A stretch of 61,681 bases of DNA from Basidiobolus meristosporus CBS 931.73 (Eukaryota > Basidiobolomycota > Basidiobolomycetes > Basidiobolales > Basidiobolaceae): positions 1 through 61,681 of the forward strand of contig MCFE01000531.1 of assembly GCA_002104905.1 (NCBI GenBank), read 5' to 3'. A model generated the notes under the pieces. It saw only the letters and a list, made by a program, of their open reading frames with translations, did no database searches and was not told the DNA's origin. Of this stretch, positions 46,456 through 57,116 are shown in pieces (within the stretch, counting starts at the first letter, position 1; each line of letters opens with the position of its first letter). The position numbers were made by a program, and so were the translations under genes.

Positions 46456-48240
46456 TTAGTGTTCGGCTTCGTGAGTGGGGGCCTTTTCGCTCTCATCCTT
46501 GGTAGTGACGTCTTGTTCGAAGGCGTCCTGGGGAACAGAGTACAAGCGAAGCATGGGTCTGTTGGGATCCTTGATCAAGATGAATTTGCCTTCGGGCAAT
46601 CTGAGGCAGATGTCCACCATTGCCTTCAAGATACCCCATGCGTTCTGCAAGCTCAAGTTCATCTGAGCGGCGAACTCGGCTGGCTTGAACACCTGGGTGC
46701 CCAGGATCACATGGCGAGTGTTTTCCTTGGGATGGGCACGGCTGACATAACCGAGTCTCAACTGTTCACAGCCAGCAAGAACTGCTTGAAGGGCCCAGCG
46801 AGCGAGCTTCGAGCCGTTGTTCTTCATCTCGGTAGCAACGATGGCACCGCGCTGGGTGTCAAGTTTCTGGCGCCAGTCCAAAGCTCCTCCAGATCCGGGG
46901 GCACGTGAGTCGAACTCATTCAAAGCCTTGATGGTAACGAAGGCATCGGTGTTACCAACCTTGGAGTAGCCGTCAACCTCGGTACGGACAATGAGGTTCA
47001 AGGGCTCCTCTTCGTCACCCAGGTTGAAGCGACGGTAGCGATATCCAGCGGAAGCAAGGGGCTCGGTATCTTGACTGCTTTGGAACGGATTGGGGTTCTC
47101 GAAGTCGTAGGACTCTTCCTCGTTCAGCACTTGGGCGCTGAAGTTGTTGTTGATGTCGGTGGCTTCGTAGGAGAGGGCAGTTGGGTTGTTGAGGTCCCCG
47201 CCTTCGACAGGTGGCTCAGCAGCATTTTCGTTGACCGAAAGGAAGTCGAACACACCGCCGTCGCGTTTATCAAAGATAAGGTTGTCTCCCTCGCGAGTGA
47301 CAATGATGTCCCATGGGTAGGCGGATCTTGGTGCGCTCATCAACAAGGCAAGAATGTTGTCGGTAGCATACACAGTGCCCTCGTTTTTGGCCATCAAAGA
47401 TTGAAGAACGGGATCTTCGCTGGTGGTGACGTTGAAGCGAGTGCGGCTGATCTCCTCCAAAGGCTTTTCGTTCTTGGAGACGATTCTATCGTACGATTTC
47501 TCGTAGTGGAAGAGTTTACCATAGGAAGCGATGTCTTCAGGCTGGCGAACAGGCAAGGCTAATTTGGCAAGACGATGGAGCTCGAATTCCTCCACAACCT
47601 TCCAATCAGGTCCAATGGTAACTGAGGCGTCTCTGGTACGTTGTGGCTTCTTTTGGTAACCAGTTCTGTTGTATCCGCCACGGTTAGCAAACCCGGTACG
47701 TTGGGCTTGTCCGGTCTTTTGGTTTTGGTTCTGGTTGCGACCAGGACGCTAAAGAGAATGGTTTAATACAGAAATAAACACGATTGATCGAGTTGATTGC
47801 TTACTTTGGCGGAAACAGTTCCGCGCACGGATCTCTTTTGAGCACCGGTACGGTTGTCAACAACAGAGAAGCTAGATTCGTCTTCAGTGTGTTGGTATAC
47901 GAAGGCACTGGCTGCACCACTGCCGTAACCCTGGTAGCTCTCTATGGAGCGAACACGGAAGAGGAAAAGATCAGTTATGTCGATCAAACACAAATCGGCT
48001 GGGTAAAATCAGATATGCACCTTTGTAGTTCCTGTAACCTTGACGATTTCTGCCGCCCATGTCCTTATTGTCCTTGTTGTCAGGGGCTGACCAATCGGCG
48101 ATTCTACCTAACTTTTCACCTTTGCTATAGGGGGCATAGGGGATGTCTTTGTATTCCTCGGGGAGATGGGATGCGGACGGACCCCAGCCACTCTCATTAT
48201 CGTGGATGGTGGACAGAACAAAACTAGCACGAGTGGTCAT
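46456..48240 (-). CDS. EIF3D: Translation initiation factor eIF3 subunit D
   Basis: Three exons (48021-48240, 47805-47941, 46456-47748) close exactly to 549 residues. eIF3d is the eIF3 subunit near the mRNA exit channel that can bind the 5' cap. Blocks: NESGWGPS, IPYAPYSKGEKLGRIADW, an Arg/Gly/Asn-rich linker, SVTIGPDWKVVEEFELHRLAKL, GTVYATDNILALLMSAPRS, YPWDIIV, FDKRDGGVFDFLSVNE, NLIVRTEVDGY, FDSRAPGSGGALDWRQKLDTQRGA and GYVSRAHPKENTRHVILGTQ. The acidic tail is typical. It shares a divergent promoter with the MutY gene. Confidence 0.97.
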
Positions 48241-48539
48241 GATGTTAGATACAAGTGGCAGAGACTACTAGCTAGGATCGTACCGGTATGTAAATCCACT
48301 TTGGCCCTATCCCACACGTCCTTGGGCATCTGGCGGAAAAAAAAGACGCAATAGAAAAAAAAATCCATTGAATGCCGTTGTTTTTCGGCTTCATCTTCGG
48401 TGAACTCCATGGATTTTATTCCATCCCAATCTTATGAACCCGCAATCCTGATTACCCAATTTGGTGCTCTGCACCCAAACCAAATAAACAATTCGAATGT
48501 CAAATCCTTGAAATCCCTTTAGTCGACCACCCAGTGCAA
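48241..48539. promoter_or_regulatory. Divergent promoter region EIF3D/MutY
   Basis: This 299-bp spacer separates the two ATGs. It has an A-rich run (48338-48363) and a CCAAT motif near 48456, plus ATCCAAT-like variants. Assignment of either motif is tentative. Confidence 0.4.
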
Positions 48540-50724
48540 ATGCCAACCAAACGAATCACCCGCTCACATACGCGCCTCAGAGAACGGGTAGAGCCGCTCG
48601 AATATGTCGACGAAGTGGAGGAGTGCGAAAGAAAGACAAAGAGAACGCGCAAGGTGAGTCGAAAGGATAGCGTTGCCTCTGCAAAGTCCGACTGCCAGGC
48701 ACCACAAAATCACCACGCCCCTGATTACCATGAGTTTTCTTCGGAGGAAGTTGAGGCAATCAGAAGCGGGTTGGTTGGTTGGTACCATGAGAATAAGAGA
48801 ACCCTTGAATGGAGGGTAGAGTGGGAAGAGGTGAGCTTCAAACAAAGTGCTGCTTTGGGTGCACCTAGGCTCATATACGTTTGTTCGACTCGTAAAGGGT
48901 AGGGAAGAAGACCAGCTAAGTCAACGGGCGTATGAAGGTAAATTCCCCTCAGCACTTGTTGGTGAAGGGCATTAATTTACTTTCCCCATGATAGTCTGGG
49001 TCAGTGAGATCATGCTGCAGCAGGTAGATACTATTCGAAATTGGTCATATCCAGTGGCAAATACTGATGCGGAGCCTTGTAGACCCAGGTCAAAACGGTC
49101 CGAGAATATTATCGCAGATGGATAGCGAGGTGGCCAACTGTGAGGGATCTTGCTAAGGCTGATCTGGAGGTATGGATTGGGCGTTTCTAGATGCCGGTCG
49201 TGGCGGCGAGTAATTCTTCAAATAGGATGTGAACAAGGTCTGGGCTGGACTCGGGTATTACCAACGAGCGCGTAGGCTGCACGAGGGGGCAAAGAAGGTG
49301 GTTAATGATCTGGGTGGGGTAATGCCTTCCAATGCTGCCGATCTGCAACGCCTTATACCTGGGATAGGAAGGTGAGGGTCACTTGGGTCCCGTGTCGACA
49401 AAAATCCACGCTAACATAGCATTACCAGATACACTGCTGGTACCATCAATATTTCACTGGCCAATGTCGCCATTGAGGCTAACTCCATGTTACAGGAGCG
49501 ATAGCTTCTATTGCTTATAACCAACCTGCCGAGCTAGTGGATGGCAATGTTGTGCGTGTACTGACGAGATTGCGTGCTATAGGAGGAGATCCGAAGAGTA
49601 ACGGGGTCATAGCAATGATATGGTGAGTTCCGCATCAATTATGCCCATTACGGCCCCTAATTAACCTTGTTGCTAGGGACTTGGCGAAGACATTGATTCA
49701 CCCCGTTAGTCCAGGCGACTTTAACCAGGCACTCATGGAGCTGGGTGCCACAGTGTGTACGCCAACCAACCCCAGCTGTAAGGTGTGTCCCATACAGTCT
49801 AGTTGTCGAGCTCTTGAGGAGGTAAGCTTCGTTTATGGAGATGCTTTATGCTACGATTGCTTCAATTTCTGGTGAATTACAGACCAAACTGCAAAGAGCC
49901 GTAGTCGCAAAAATGCCAGACATAGAAGGTTGTAGTGGGTTCAGTTTAAACTAATCGATGCTAGTTTAGAAACTGATATACCGCATTCTGTAAAGAATGT
50001 ACTGTGTGCATTCCTAGATCTTCCAGCGACCCATATCGCGTTACGGATTACCCCTGCAAAGTTGAGAAGAAACCGCCCAGAGAAGAAGGTATGCTGAATC
50101 GAGGTTGACCTTTTGGAGTATCGTTAACCAAAAGCCCGTGCAACAGGATGCGTAGTGTGCATATTGGAGCATACCAGTGATACTTCACAGATTCACTATC
50201 TGCTGCAGAAACGCCCGGAGAAAGGTAGCTTGGTCTTGGGATGTGCTTGGTCGAATTACACTGATGCTGCTTGTAGGTCTGCTAGCTGGCCTGTGGGAGT
50301 TTCCGAATGTGTCCATTACTAAGGCCCACCTTTCCAGCCAAGAGTACATCCGAATGGCAGGCGAAGAGGTGCAGGAACGGTTGGGAATCACACTCCCGGA
50401 AGAATCCCAGCGTGAATACATTGGGTCTATCATTCATTTATTTTCTCACATCAGACAGACATACGAAGTTGTTCGGATCTCATTTGACAGGTAGTATTGA
50501 AGGTGGCTTCACTCAGTGATCACGTGACTAAACGTCGTCCCTAGCACCGAAAAGATGCCGCCATTACCAACACTCGCTACCACTGAATTCCAATGGGTCA
50601 GCCAGTCAGAAATTTCGAAATGCGCGATCCCCACGGGGTTAAGGAAAGCCTTCAAGCTGCTCACCAAAGAGATCCCAAAGCCAAAAGCGAAGAATCAACC
50701 AAGCATCAAAGCCTTCTTCCAATA
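48540..50724 (+). CDS. MYH1: A/G-specific adenine DNA glycosylase (MutY/MUTYH), multi-exon, with C-terminal PIP box
   Basis: The gene spans many short exons. The N-terminus has basic NLS-like stretches (KRTRK). Catalytic-core pieces read [10 protein letters not shown] then TQVKTV across an intron, [26 protein letters not shown], the HhH motif [37 protein letters not shown] (with the catalytic Asp), and the 4Fe-4S ligands [17 protein letters not shown] (C6C2C5C). The Nudix-like OG-recognition domain follows ([25 protein letters not shown]). The last residues QPSIKAFFQ form a canonical PCNA-binding PIP box. MutY removes A mispaired with 8-oxoG. All key residues look intact. Confidence 0.9.
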
Positions 50725-50863
50725 AACTAGCCATAATAAGCAGCCCCTTACTTCACAAATTAAACTGGTTATTCCAGGCTAGATCTGACCACATTGACAG
50801 GCAGGCATCTGTATTAGCAAGATCATGTATGCGCACTAATAAGCTGCATGCATAGTTTGTGAC

Positions 50864-50871
50864 TATATAAA
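50864..50871 (+). promoter_or_regulatory. TATA box of the CAP-domain gene
   Basis: TATATAAA lies 38 nt before the ATG at 50902. Confidence 0.65.
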
Positions 50872-50901
50872 GCGGATGACATCCAAGGCTGCCTCAACAA
50901 T

Positions 50902-51381
50902 ATGAAGAGCTGGGCTTCCCTGATCTGCTTTCTTTTTCTTCTTCTCCAAGTGGTGCTGGGTCTCACCACCACTGTGACCACGAATGTTCTCTCGAGAAAT
51001 TTCGACGTTCAACGAATGCTGAACCTAGTGAATCTACAGCGCACAAGAAATGGCAGGGCCCCATTGAAGCTTGACAATCGACTGGTTCAAGCGGCGCAAA
51101 AGCATACCAATTACCAGGCCAAGGTTGGCCAGCTAACCCATTCCGAGCCCTCTCGACCATTGAGCCTTCGTATATCAGAAACAGGCTTTAGATGGACAGC
51201 AATAGCCGAGAACGTCGCCATGGGCCAAATCAGCACTGATGCGGTCGTGAGGAGTTGGATGAATTCGCCTGGCCATCGACAGAACATCCTTAACCCGCAG
51301 TACACCTACTTCGGGGCTGGCTACTCTTCTAAAGGGAACTATTGGACTCAGGTCTTTGCCAGAGGCGAATACAACAAATAA
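50902..51381 (+). CDS. Secreted CAP/SCP-domain protein (PR-1-like)
   Basis: This single-exon gene encodes 159 residues. It has a strong signal peptide (MKSWASLICFLFLLLQVVLG) then one CAP domain: MLNLVNLQRTRNGRAPLKLDNRLVQAAQKHTNYQA, HSEPSRPL, AENVAMGQ, AVVRSWMNSPGHRQNILNPQYTYFGAGY and YWTQVFAR. The conserved His/Glu cavity residues (HSE, AENV, GHR) are present. It is the compact bacterial YkwD-like form without C-terminal Cys-rich extension, close to small fungal PR-1-like (Pry) proteins that bind sterols or fatty acids. The ligand here is unknown. The stop lies 67 bp from that of REX4. Confidence 0.9.
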   Translation: MKSWASLICFLFLLLQVVLGLTTTVTTNVLSRNFDVQRMLNLVNLQRTRNGRAPLKLDNRLVQAAQKHTNYQAKVGQLTHSEPSRPLSLRISETGFRWTAIAENVAMGQISTDAVVRSWMNSPGHRQNILNPQYTYFGAGYSSKGNYWTQVFARGEYNK

Positions 51382-51448
51382 ACGGCACATCAATGGTTTC
51401 ATGGATATATTTGAATTAGTTGAACTATTTGAACAAAAAGCGGGCAGT

Positions 51449-52792
51449 TTAGTTGGTCTTTCTCTCGGCGGCTTTCTTGAGTGAATTGTTTTGGCGTTTG
51501 ATCTGTCGGTCCCAGGTCTTCTTCCACTTCCGGAAGAGAAGCATGGTTGCTTGGGCATCCGTCACGGAAGAGTGACTTCCGCCCTGGATCTCCAGATTGA
51601 AGATCTCCTTTGCCAACCGCTTTAGCCCTGGTGTGTGTCCATCAACTATGGCTCGGTAATGATGGTACAACGAAGTATCTCTAATCAACTCCGCTGGGTG
51701 CTCAAGCTGAAGGGCATCCAGATCGTGGTGAATGCTATGTCCGACGATGACGCGATTGTTGATCAGTTCGGCCACTTCCTTTTGGACCTTGGCAAAGGGA
51801 GGCGCTGTCAAACAGGTTTAGAGAGCAGAACTCTGATTGATATTCAAACATCAAGATACACTACCGCTACGAACGTGGTTTGGCTTGATACCGCTCACAA
51901 AGGTACGGTAGTCGGTTACTCTTTCCGTAGGCTTGACAAACTTGTCCATCAGAACGCGTCCGTAGAAATTCACTATGCTGACACGTGCCAGGACGGAACG
52001 CGTGCCTTTAGGCCCCACGCCGACCATTTCGCAATCGATTGCGAGGAATCGGCCGATTCTATTCGAGAAGCTGTTAGAAACTTTGTTGTCGAATGCCGCG
52101 GTTCAAGGAGCCATTTACTTGTTTTTGTTTTCCTCGTCCTCGTTAGGATCGTCTAAAAGTCGAAGTAAGCGCTGCTCAGAGGTTTCACCTGGAATCTCCG
52201 TTAAGTCTGGAAGCGTGTCCAGCGTTTTCTTCTTCTTGGGGGTTGGTTTGGTTCTAGAAGAGCACGCCGCGTTAGACAAACGAAATGGAAATCCAAACAA
52301 GTTACTGGGTCAGTTCACATACTCGGTGGTCTCTATGGTAGTTTCTATTTCGGTGACCGAGGTCTCTGTGGTGGTGGTGGCTGTCTCCGTTACTACAGCT
52401 TGTGCGGCGTCCTCTGCTTTCACTTCGGCTTTCTGCTCGTCACTCTTCAACTCCAGAGTGACCTCTACATCAACAGTTTGTTTCTCCGTGACAGTGGTAG
52501 TCTCCTGAGGAACAGCATGTTTGGCCTTTTCCTTTTTAGCCTTCTTTTCCTTCTTACGTACGGAGCCATCAGCGTCGGAGTCGGACTCGTGTTTGCGTTT
52601 ACTTTTCTTCTTTTTTTCCTTCTTCTCGTCCACACAGTCGGTTGATTTCGTTTTCTTGTGTTTCTTCTCCTTCTTGAGCTGGGCGTTCTCAACCTCAACC
52701 TCAACCTCAGCCTCGGACTCCTTCTGCTTTTTCACCTTCTTTTCCTTTTTCTTCTCCACCCGGGTCTCGGTCAAGCTGTGCGCTGAGGACAT
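51449..52792 (-). CDS. REX4: RNA exonuclease 4 (DEDDh) with long Lys/Glu-rich N-terminus
   Basis: Four exons. Exon 1 runs from the ATG at 52792 to a GTATGT donor near 52327 and encodes ~155 residues of repeated KKEKK and EKKKKSK blocks plus Thr/Glu-rich sequence, probably nucleolar targeting. Exons 2-4 give [22 protein letters not shown], the nuclease core [28 protein letters not shown] (first Asp and Glu), [23 protein letters not shown] and [17 protein letters not shown] (His-x4-Asp), then a basic tail ending KTN at 51449. Rex4-type enzymes trim rRNA precursors (ITS1) in yeast. All DEDDh residues seem present. Confidence 0.92.
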
Positions 52793-52988
52793 GGTTTAGA
52801 AGCGTGTGTAAAGGGGGAGAGGACGGAGAGAATCGGTACCAGTGTCAGCACACACAAGATCGGTCCATTAAAGAAAATTGCCCAAAAAAAAGAAAAAAAG
52901 TAGTAAAATTGAGGAGATTAAACAACTTTATTACAGTGGTGGAAAGCTGCCATCGAAAACCGATGAAATCCGAAATCGACGGTCGATC

Positions 52989-55227
52989 TCACATCTGAAT
53001 GTATATCAAATGATAATAATATTGCGCGTAAATGGTCAACAAACTACTTACCAGAACCAGCCCAAACCAGGTTAGCTGGTTCCTGTACTCGGGAAAGGCG
53101 TTCCACCATTTGAACAACTTGGCCAGAAACAAAAGACTCAGGACTTGGGTGATGATGGGCAAAATGAAGTAATTCCGGATTCCGCTGGGCAGCCTGGGGT
53201 GAGTGATAACACTCTTCCAAGGTACGGTTCGTGATATGTTGTAGAGCACCCCAAGGAAAATGAGCTGGAGTATTGATATGATCCCTGCGTAATGAGGTAT
53301 GCGCTTGAAGTCGGGATCTTCCGGCGAGAGCTCATCGTCGTCGTCCTGCTGCGCGTGGACCAGCTCCGTGCTCTGGGAGTCTTTCTCTGCACTCTTCTGA
53401 GCGGTTTGTTCCGCCGGTACCTCTTGGACTCCGGAGTTGCGGAGGAATGAATAGGAATAGTAGCCGGCTTCGATGATGAAGCATAGGGCGGATAATATAT
53501 ACACATAGGTTTGGAAACGGACTGTCTCATAGAAGCTCAACCGCTTGAAAGAGATCGGCACATCAAATACCCCAGTATGCATTAAATAACCATTGAGGGT
53601 TTCCTCGAAGTATACGTATCGCTTGCTCTTCAGCTCTGGCGATGGGTTGATAATCTTGAACATGTTTCTTCCGATTTCTCTCAACTGGATGGTGCTGGTG
53701 CCAAAGTAGATGCTTAGGTCCTTCGAAAGGCTTAGCGTTAGGTCATGCTCATGACCTGCTTTGATGGTTGCCTCTAGGAAGACTGAGATCACTTTCTCGT
53801 AGTTCCCTTTAGGCACACGTACAGGCCTGTAAGCGCCTTCGTAGTCCTCGCTTCTACTCTTCCAGGGCTCGGAGTTTATGAAGAACTCGGCGTCGTAATC
53901 GTCCAACGAACTCAGCTCTCCAATCCCGTAGAAATGTGCCAAGAGTCTCTCGATGTATCCCCTACGTATGGCAAGGCTATTGGAATTATGCCACAAGAAG
54001 ATACCCAAGTTTTCTTCCGGAAACAAGGCAATCTGGCTCGTTTGGCCGAACATATCTCCCACATGAGAGATCATACGAACACCATTTTCATATTTTGTTT
54101 CGAAGTATCCATAACAGACTCCATCTAACAATGCGTGAGAAGTACGCTGTTGAGAGAGCATCTTTTCTACATTCTGCTCTTGCAAGGCTCTTTTTCCTTC
54201 CTTGCTAACCCCTCCATTTAGTTGGGACACCATGAATCGGCCCATGTCAGCTGCGGTAGTGAACAAGCCTCCAGTAGGGAGTAGGGCCATATAGAGCTCT
54301 TCTGACGGGCTGAAACTGACACCACCCTCAGCATTTTGCTCATAACCGGTTGCGAAGTGGCTGCCAGATGAGATCAATCGCTCGACAAGCTCGTCCGTTC
54401 GATTGTAGCCGGTGAATGTGCTGGATTTCATCGCCAAGGGGGAGAGTACGTTGTCCTTCATGTATTCCGGAAATGGAGTGCCAGTTAGACGGCTGACCAT
54501 ATACCCCAAAGCCGCCATATTGTAGTAGGAGTAGCTGGATAGAACATCCACATCTCGCACACGTTCCGGGAACTTGGCGAATCGTGATCTAACATCTACA
54601 TCGATCTTTACAGCATGCGCGCGTGAGTATTGGTTTTCCTCAAGTTCATTGGCGGATAGTGCACTTACCTCTTCGGCTCTGCCAAAAGTCCCGGAGAACT
54701 TCTCGTCCAAACCTGAGGTGTGGGTCAGTAGGTGTTCTATGGTCACGTTTGTGAAGAAATCCATGTCCGCAATCCGGAATCCTTTTCTGTCCGTTGGCTC
54801 TCTTAGATAGTTGTTCGCAGTGTCGTTGAGGTTCTCGATGATGCCGGCCTCCAACAATTGGAGAACTGCCGTCGTGGTGAATAGCTCGGAAACGAGGCCG
54901 GCCTGTAGGAGGGTTTTTTCGGGATCAGCCTGAATTCCACTGGACAGGTCAGAGAATCCGTATCCGGCAGAGTAGATAACCTCGTCGCCTTTGACCACGC
55001 TCAAGACGGCACCTGCTTTCCATGTTAGCTATGGGAGTACGACGACACCGAAACTGAAACCCGCCCTAGGCTTTACCTGGTATTTTACCGTCCAAAATCA
55101 CCTTGTGGAAATAGTCATCAGAGAAGGATTTTATTTCTTCCGTCGTGATCTCCCTGAGAGGAGCGACTTTGGTTGCGTGTAAAGCGGCTATGCCGCAAAG
55201 AGATATCAGTATGGGTGGCAGTAACAT
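52989..55227 (-). CDS. Beta-lactamase/PBP-fold membrane protein, probably a pseudoenzyme
   Basis: Two exons (55077-55227 and 52989-55012) close exactly to 724 residues. Order: signal peptide (MLLPPILISLCGIAALHA), then a beta-lactamase-related (class C/esterase-type) domain (GKIPGAVLSVVKGDEVIYSAGYGFSD, EHLLTHTSGLDE, YMKDNVLSPLAM, PTGGLFTTAADMGRFM). A large C-terminal region follows with about five membrane segments and a Glu/Asp-rich loop. The usual nucleophile motif SxxK reads LVSE (in QAGLVSELF) and the usual YxN reads YSYY; only the HxG-like HVGD remains. So hydrolytic activity is doubtful, and a binding or transport-coupled role is inference. Confidence 0.85.
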
Positions 55228-55826
55228 TTTCCAACTCGACGCGTCGCTCCAAGCAGTACGCTTTTAAAGCAGCCAGCCAACAAGTGACCATTACACCGAC
55301 CAATCAAGACTCGGACAGGGATTCCATTGGTCTTCAAGCTTGTGCCGAATTAGGGAATCCCAGAATCCTAGGATAGTCGAGGAAATTCCCGTATTTTAAG
55401 CCTCAGAAAAATCTCCACCAAATCTCCAGGGATTGGATCGTGTGCCACCGACAAGGCTATATTTCTTGGCTCGAGCAATTGTACTGGCTGGCGAATCACT
55501 TGGACCTGCTAGCCACTACATCATATCAACATGCTAGCCACTATATCATATCAAAATGCATGCTTGAGGCCGAGATCTGAATCGGTGTCATCGAGTTTGA
55601 CTGCTAATCGATGCCTCCTCGAACACGGGTGATTATCGAAGGTGCTGTTGTGCTGGTGACGATTGCTTAGTGAATAATAAATCGGTTGGGTCTGATCAGT
55701 GCCTATGTTGCAGAACTGGTCTAGCGTCAATCAGTCATTCCTGATTCATGAGCTGAAACACCCAGGAGTAGAGTTGTCCACTGCTCACTATATAACTAGC
55801 CACTGCAACGTGCACTTCATCACCAA
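55228..55826. promoter_or_regulatory. Divergent promoter region, beta-lactamase-like/7TM-RGS
   Basis: This 599-bp spacer holds TTTAAAAG (minus strand, ~35-40 nt before the ATG at 55227) and TATATAA at 55789-55795 before the RGS gene. A 21-25-bp imperfect direct repeat (GCTAGCCACTA.ATCATATCAA) lies at about 55508-55555. Confidence 0.5.
55789..55795 (+). promoter_or_regulatory. TATA box of the 7TM-RGS gene
   Basis: TATATAA starts only 38 nt before the ATG at 55827. Confidence 0.6.
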
Positions 55827-57116
55827 ATGAACAGCCTAGCAGAAGCGATCCTCTATGCATTTCTGGCCTTATTTACGCTGCTGACCGTCTTCACCCTCCA
55901 CAGGTTCTGGGCTCAACGGCAGGTGGAGAGCATAAAGTACCGATCCCCGGGGTATTCGATGGTCGCTGCAGTCACCATCTGGTTCTTGGTTAGTGTATTC
56001 TTACTTCGGATGAATGTGGGTTGGCTCCCCTGTTTTGTGTCGCTCTGGGCCACCTCTCTAGGATACCATGTAATCTATCTCGTTACGACGATTCGCTCTA
56101 TTCGGCTGTGGTTCCATTACCGCATCAGCGAAGCGAAGTTCCGCCAAGCTCTGATGCATGCGAACAAGAATGACAAGTGTGCGGAGACCACTGGTGGAAG
56201 CTTCCAATCGATTCGCACGGAGACTCTGGTCTTGAGCGAGGATGGGTTTTATCGCAGACGCCACATATTGTCGAGTCGCTTCTTGACTGGGGTATTCGTC
56301 GTGGTGATACTCGTGCATGTGGCGGTGATGACAATGGTTCAGATCTTCAGTATTAGATATTCCTTCAAGTCGTCTGCCGCTGATGCTGACGGGGTATGCA
56401 TGATCGGATGGGAGTATGTCCCCCATTACGTGATCTCGTTCATGTACACTCTAGTCGTACTTCCGTTCCTCAGTTACCAAATGCGAGACGTGAATGACGC
56501 TTACGGGATCCGTCGGGAGATGTTTTCCATATGCATATTGACGAGCTTCTCCACCATGCTTCTGATTCTGTTTCTGTATCTAGTCAAGCTCCAGCTGCTG
56601 AGTGCAGTGGTGTCAGGTATAGTCTGTTCGGCTTTCCCGCTCGTAGTCATTTACGGCCTTACGGTGATCAGCCCCTTGTTGGATTCCTACAGCATCACCA
56701 TCTTCAGGTGGCCGTGGCTATTCAACTCGAAATCCAACCTGCCGTACACCAGGGAGGCCATGGAAATGTTGCTAAACGATCCGATCCTTTTCAATCAGTT
56801 CAAATTGTTCTCAGTCACCGACTTCACCCTGGAGTGCGTCCTATTCTACGAATGTTGTCACAACTCGCTGGTCACCGGGGATGAAGAGGTGCTCAAAGAG
56901 ATCTACCTGAACTTCGTCCATCCCGACGCCAAGTTCCAGATCAATCTTAGTGAGCAAACCAGGTCCGAACTGGACTCACTTGTGAGACAGAATCGATATG
57001 AACGAACGATGTATCTGAACGCCGAGAGAGACATCCAAGACCTCATGTACGTCAACACCTTCTCCAGATACGTGCAGCACAATCAGGATTCCAAACTGGC
57101 CTGGGAACAGGTATAA
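55827..57116 (+). CDS. Seven-TM protein with C-terminal RGS domain
   Basis: The single-exon gene encodes 429 residues. Seven hydrophobic segments lie at about residues 7-28, 44-61, 65-90, 151-173, 204-222, 235-258 and 262-290. A C-terminal RGS domain follows (about 308-422): MLLNDPILFNQFKLFSVTDFTLECVLFYE, LKEIYLNFVHPDAKFQINL, RTMYLNAERDIQDLMYVNTFSRYV, matching the RGS pattern of two helical halves with EN/F..V-type contacts and a conserved INLS-like loop. RGS domains accelerate GTP hydrolysis by G-alpha. The layout resembles plant AtRGS1 and related fungal 7TM-RGS proteins. The sensed ligand is unknown; a link to G-protein control of growth is inference. Confidence 0.85.
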   Translation: MNSLAEAILYAFLALFTLLTVFTLHRFWAQRQVESIKYRSPGYSMVAAVTIWFLVSVFLLRMNVGWLPCFVSLWATSLGYHVIYLVTTIRSIRLWFHYRISEAKFRQALMHANKNDKCAETTGGSFQSIRTETLVLSEDGFYRRRHILSSRFLTGVFVVVILVHVAVMTMVQIFSIRYSFKSSAADADGVCMIGWEYVPHYVISFMYTLVVLPFLSYQMRDVNDAYGIRREMFSICILTSFSTMLLILFLYLVKLQLLSAVVSGIVCSAFPLVVIYGLTVISPLLDSYSITIFRWPWLFNSKSNLPYTREAMEMLLNDPILFNQFKLFSVTDFTLECVLFYECCHNSLVTGDEEVLKEIYLNFVHPDAKFQINLSEQTRSELDSLVRQNRYERTMYLNAERDIQDLMYVNTFSRYVQHNQDSKLAWEQV

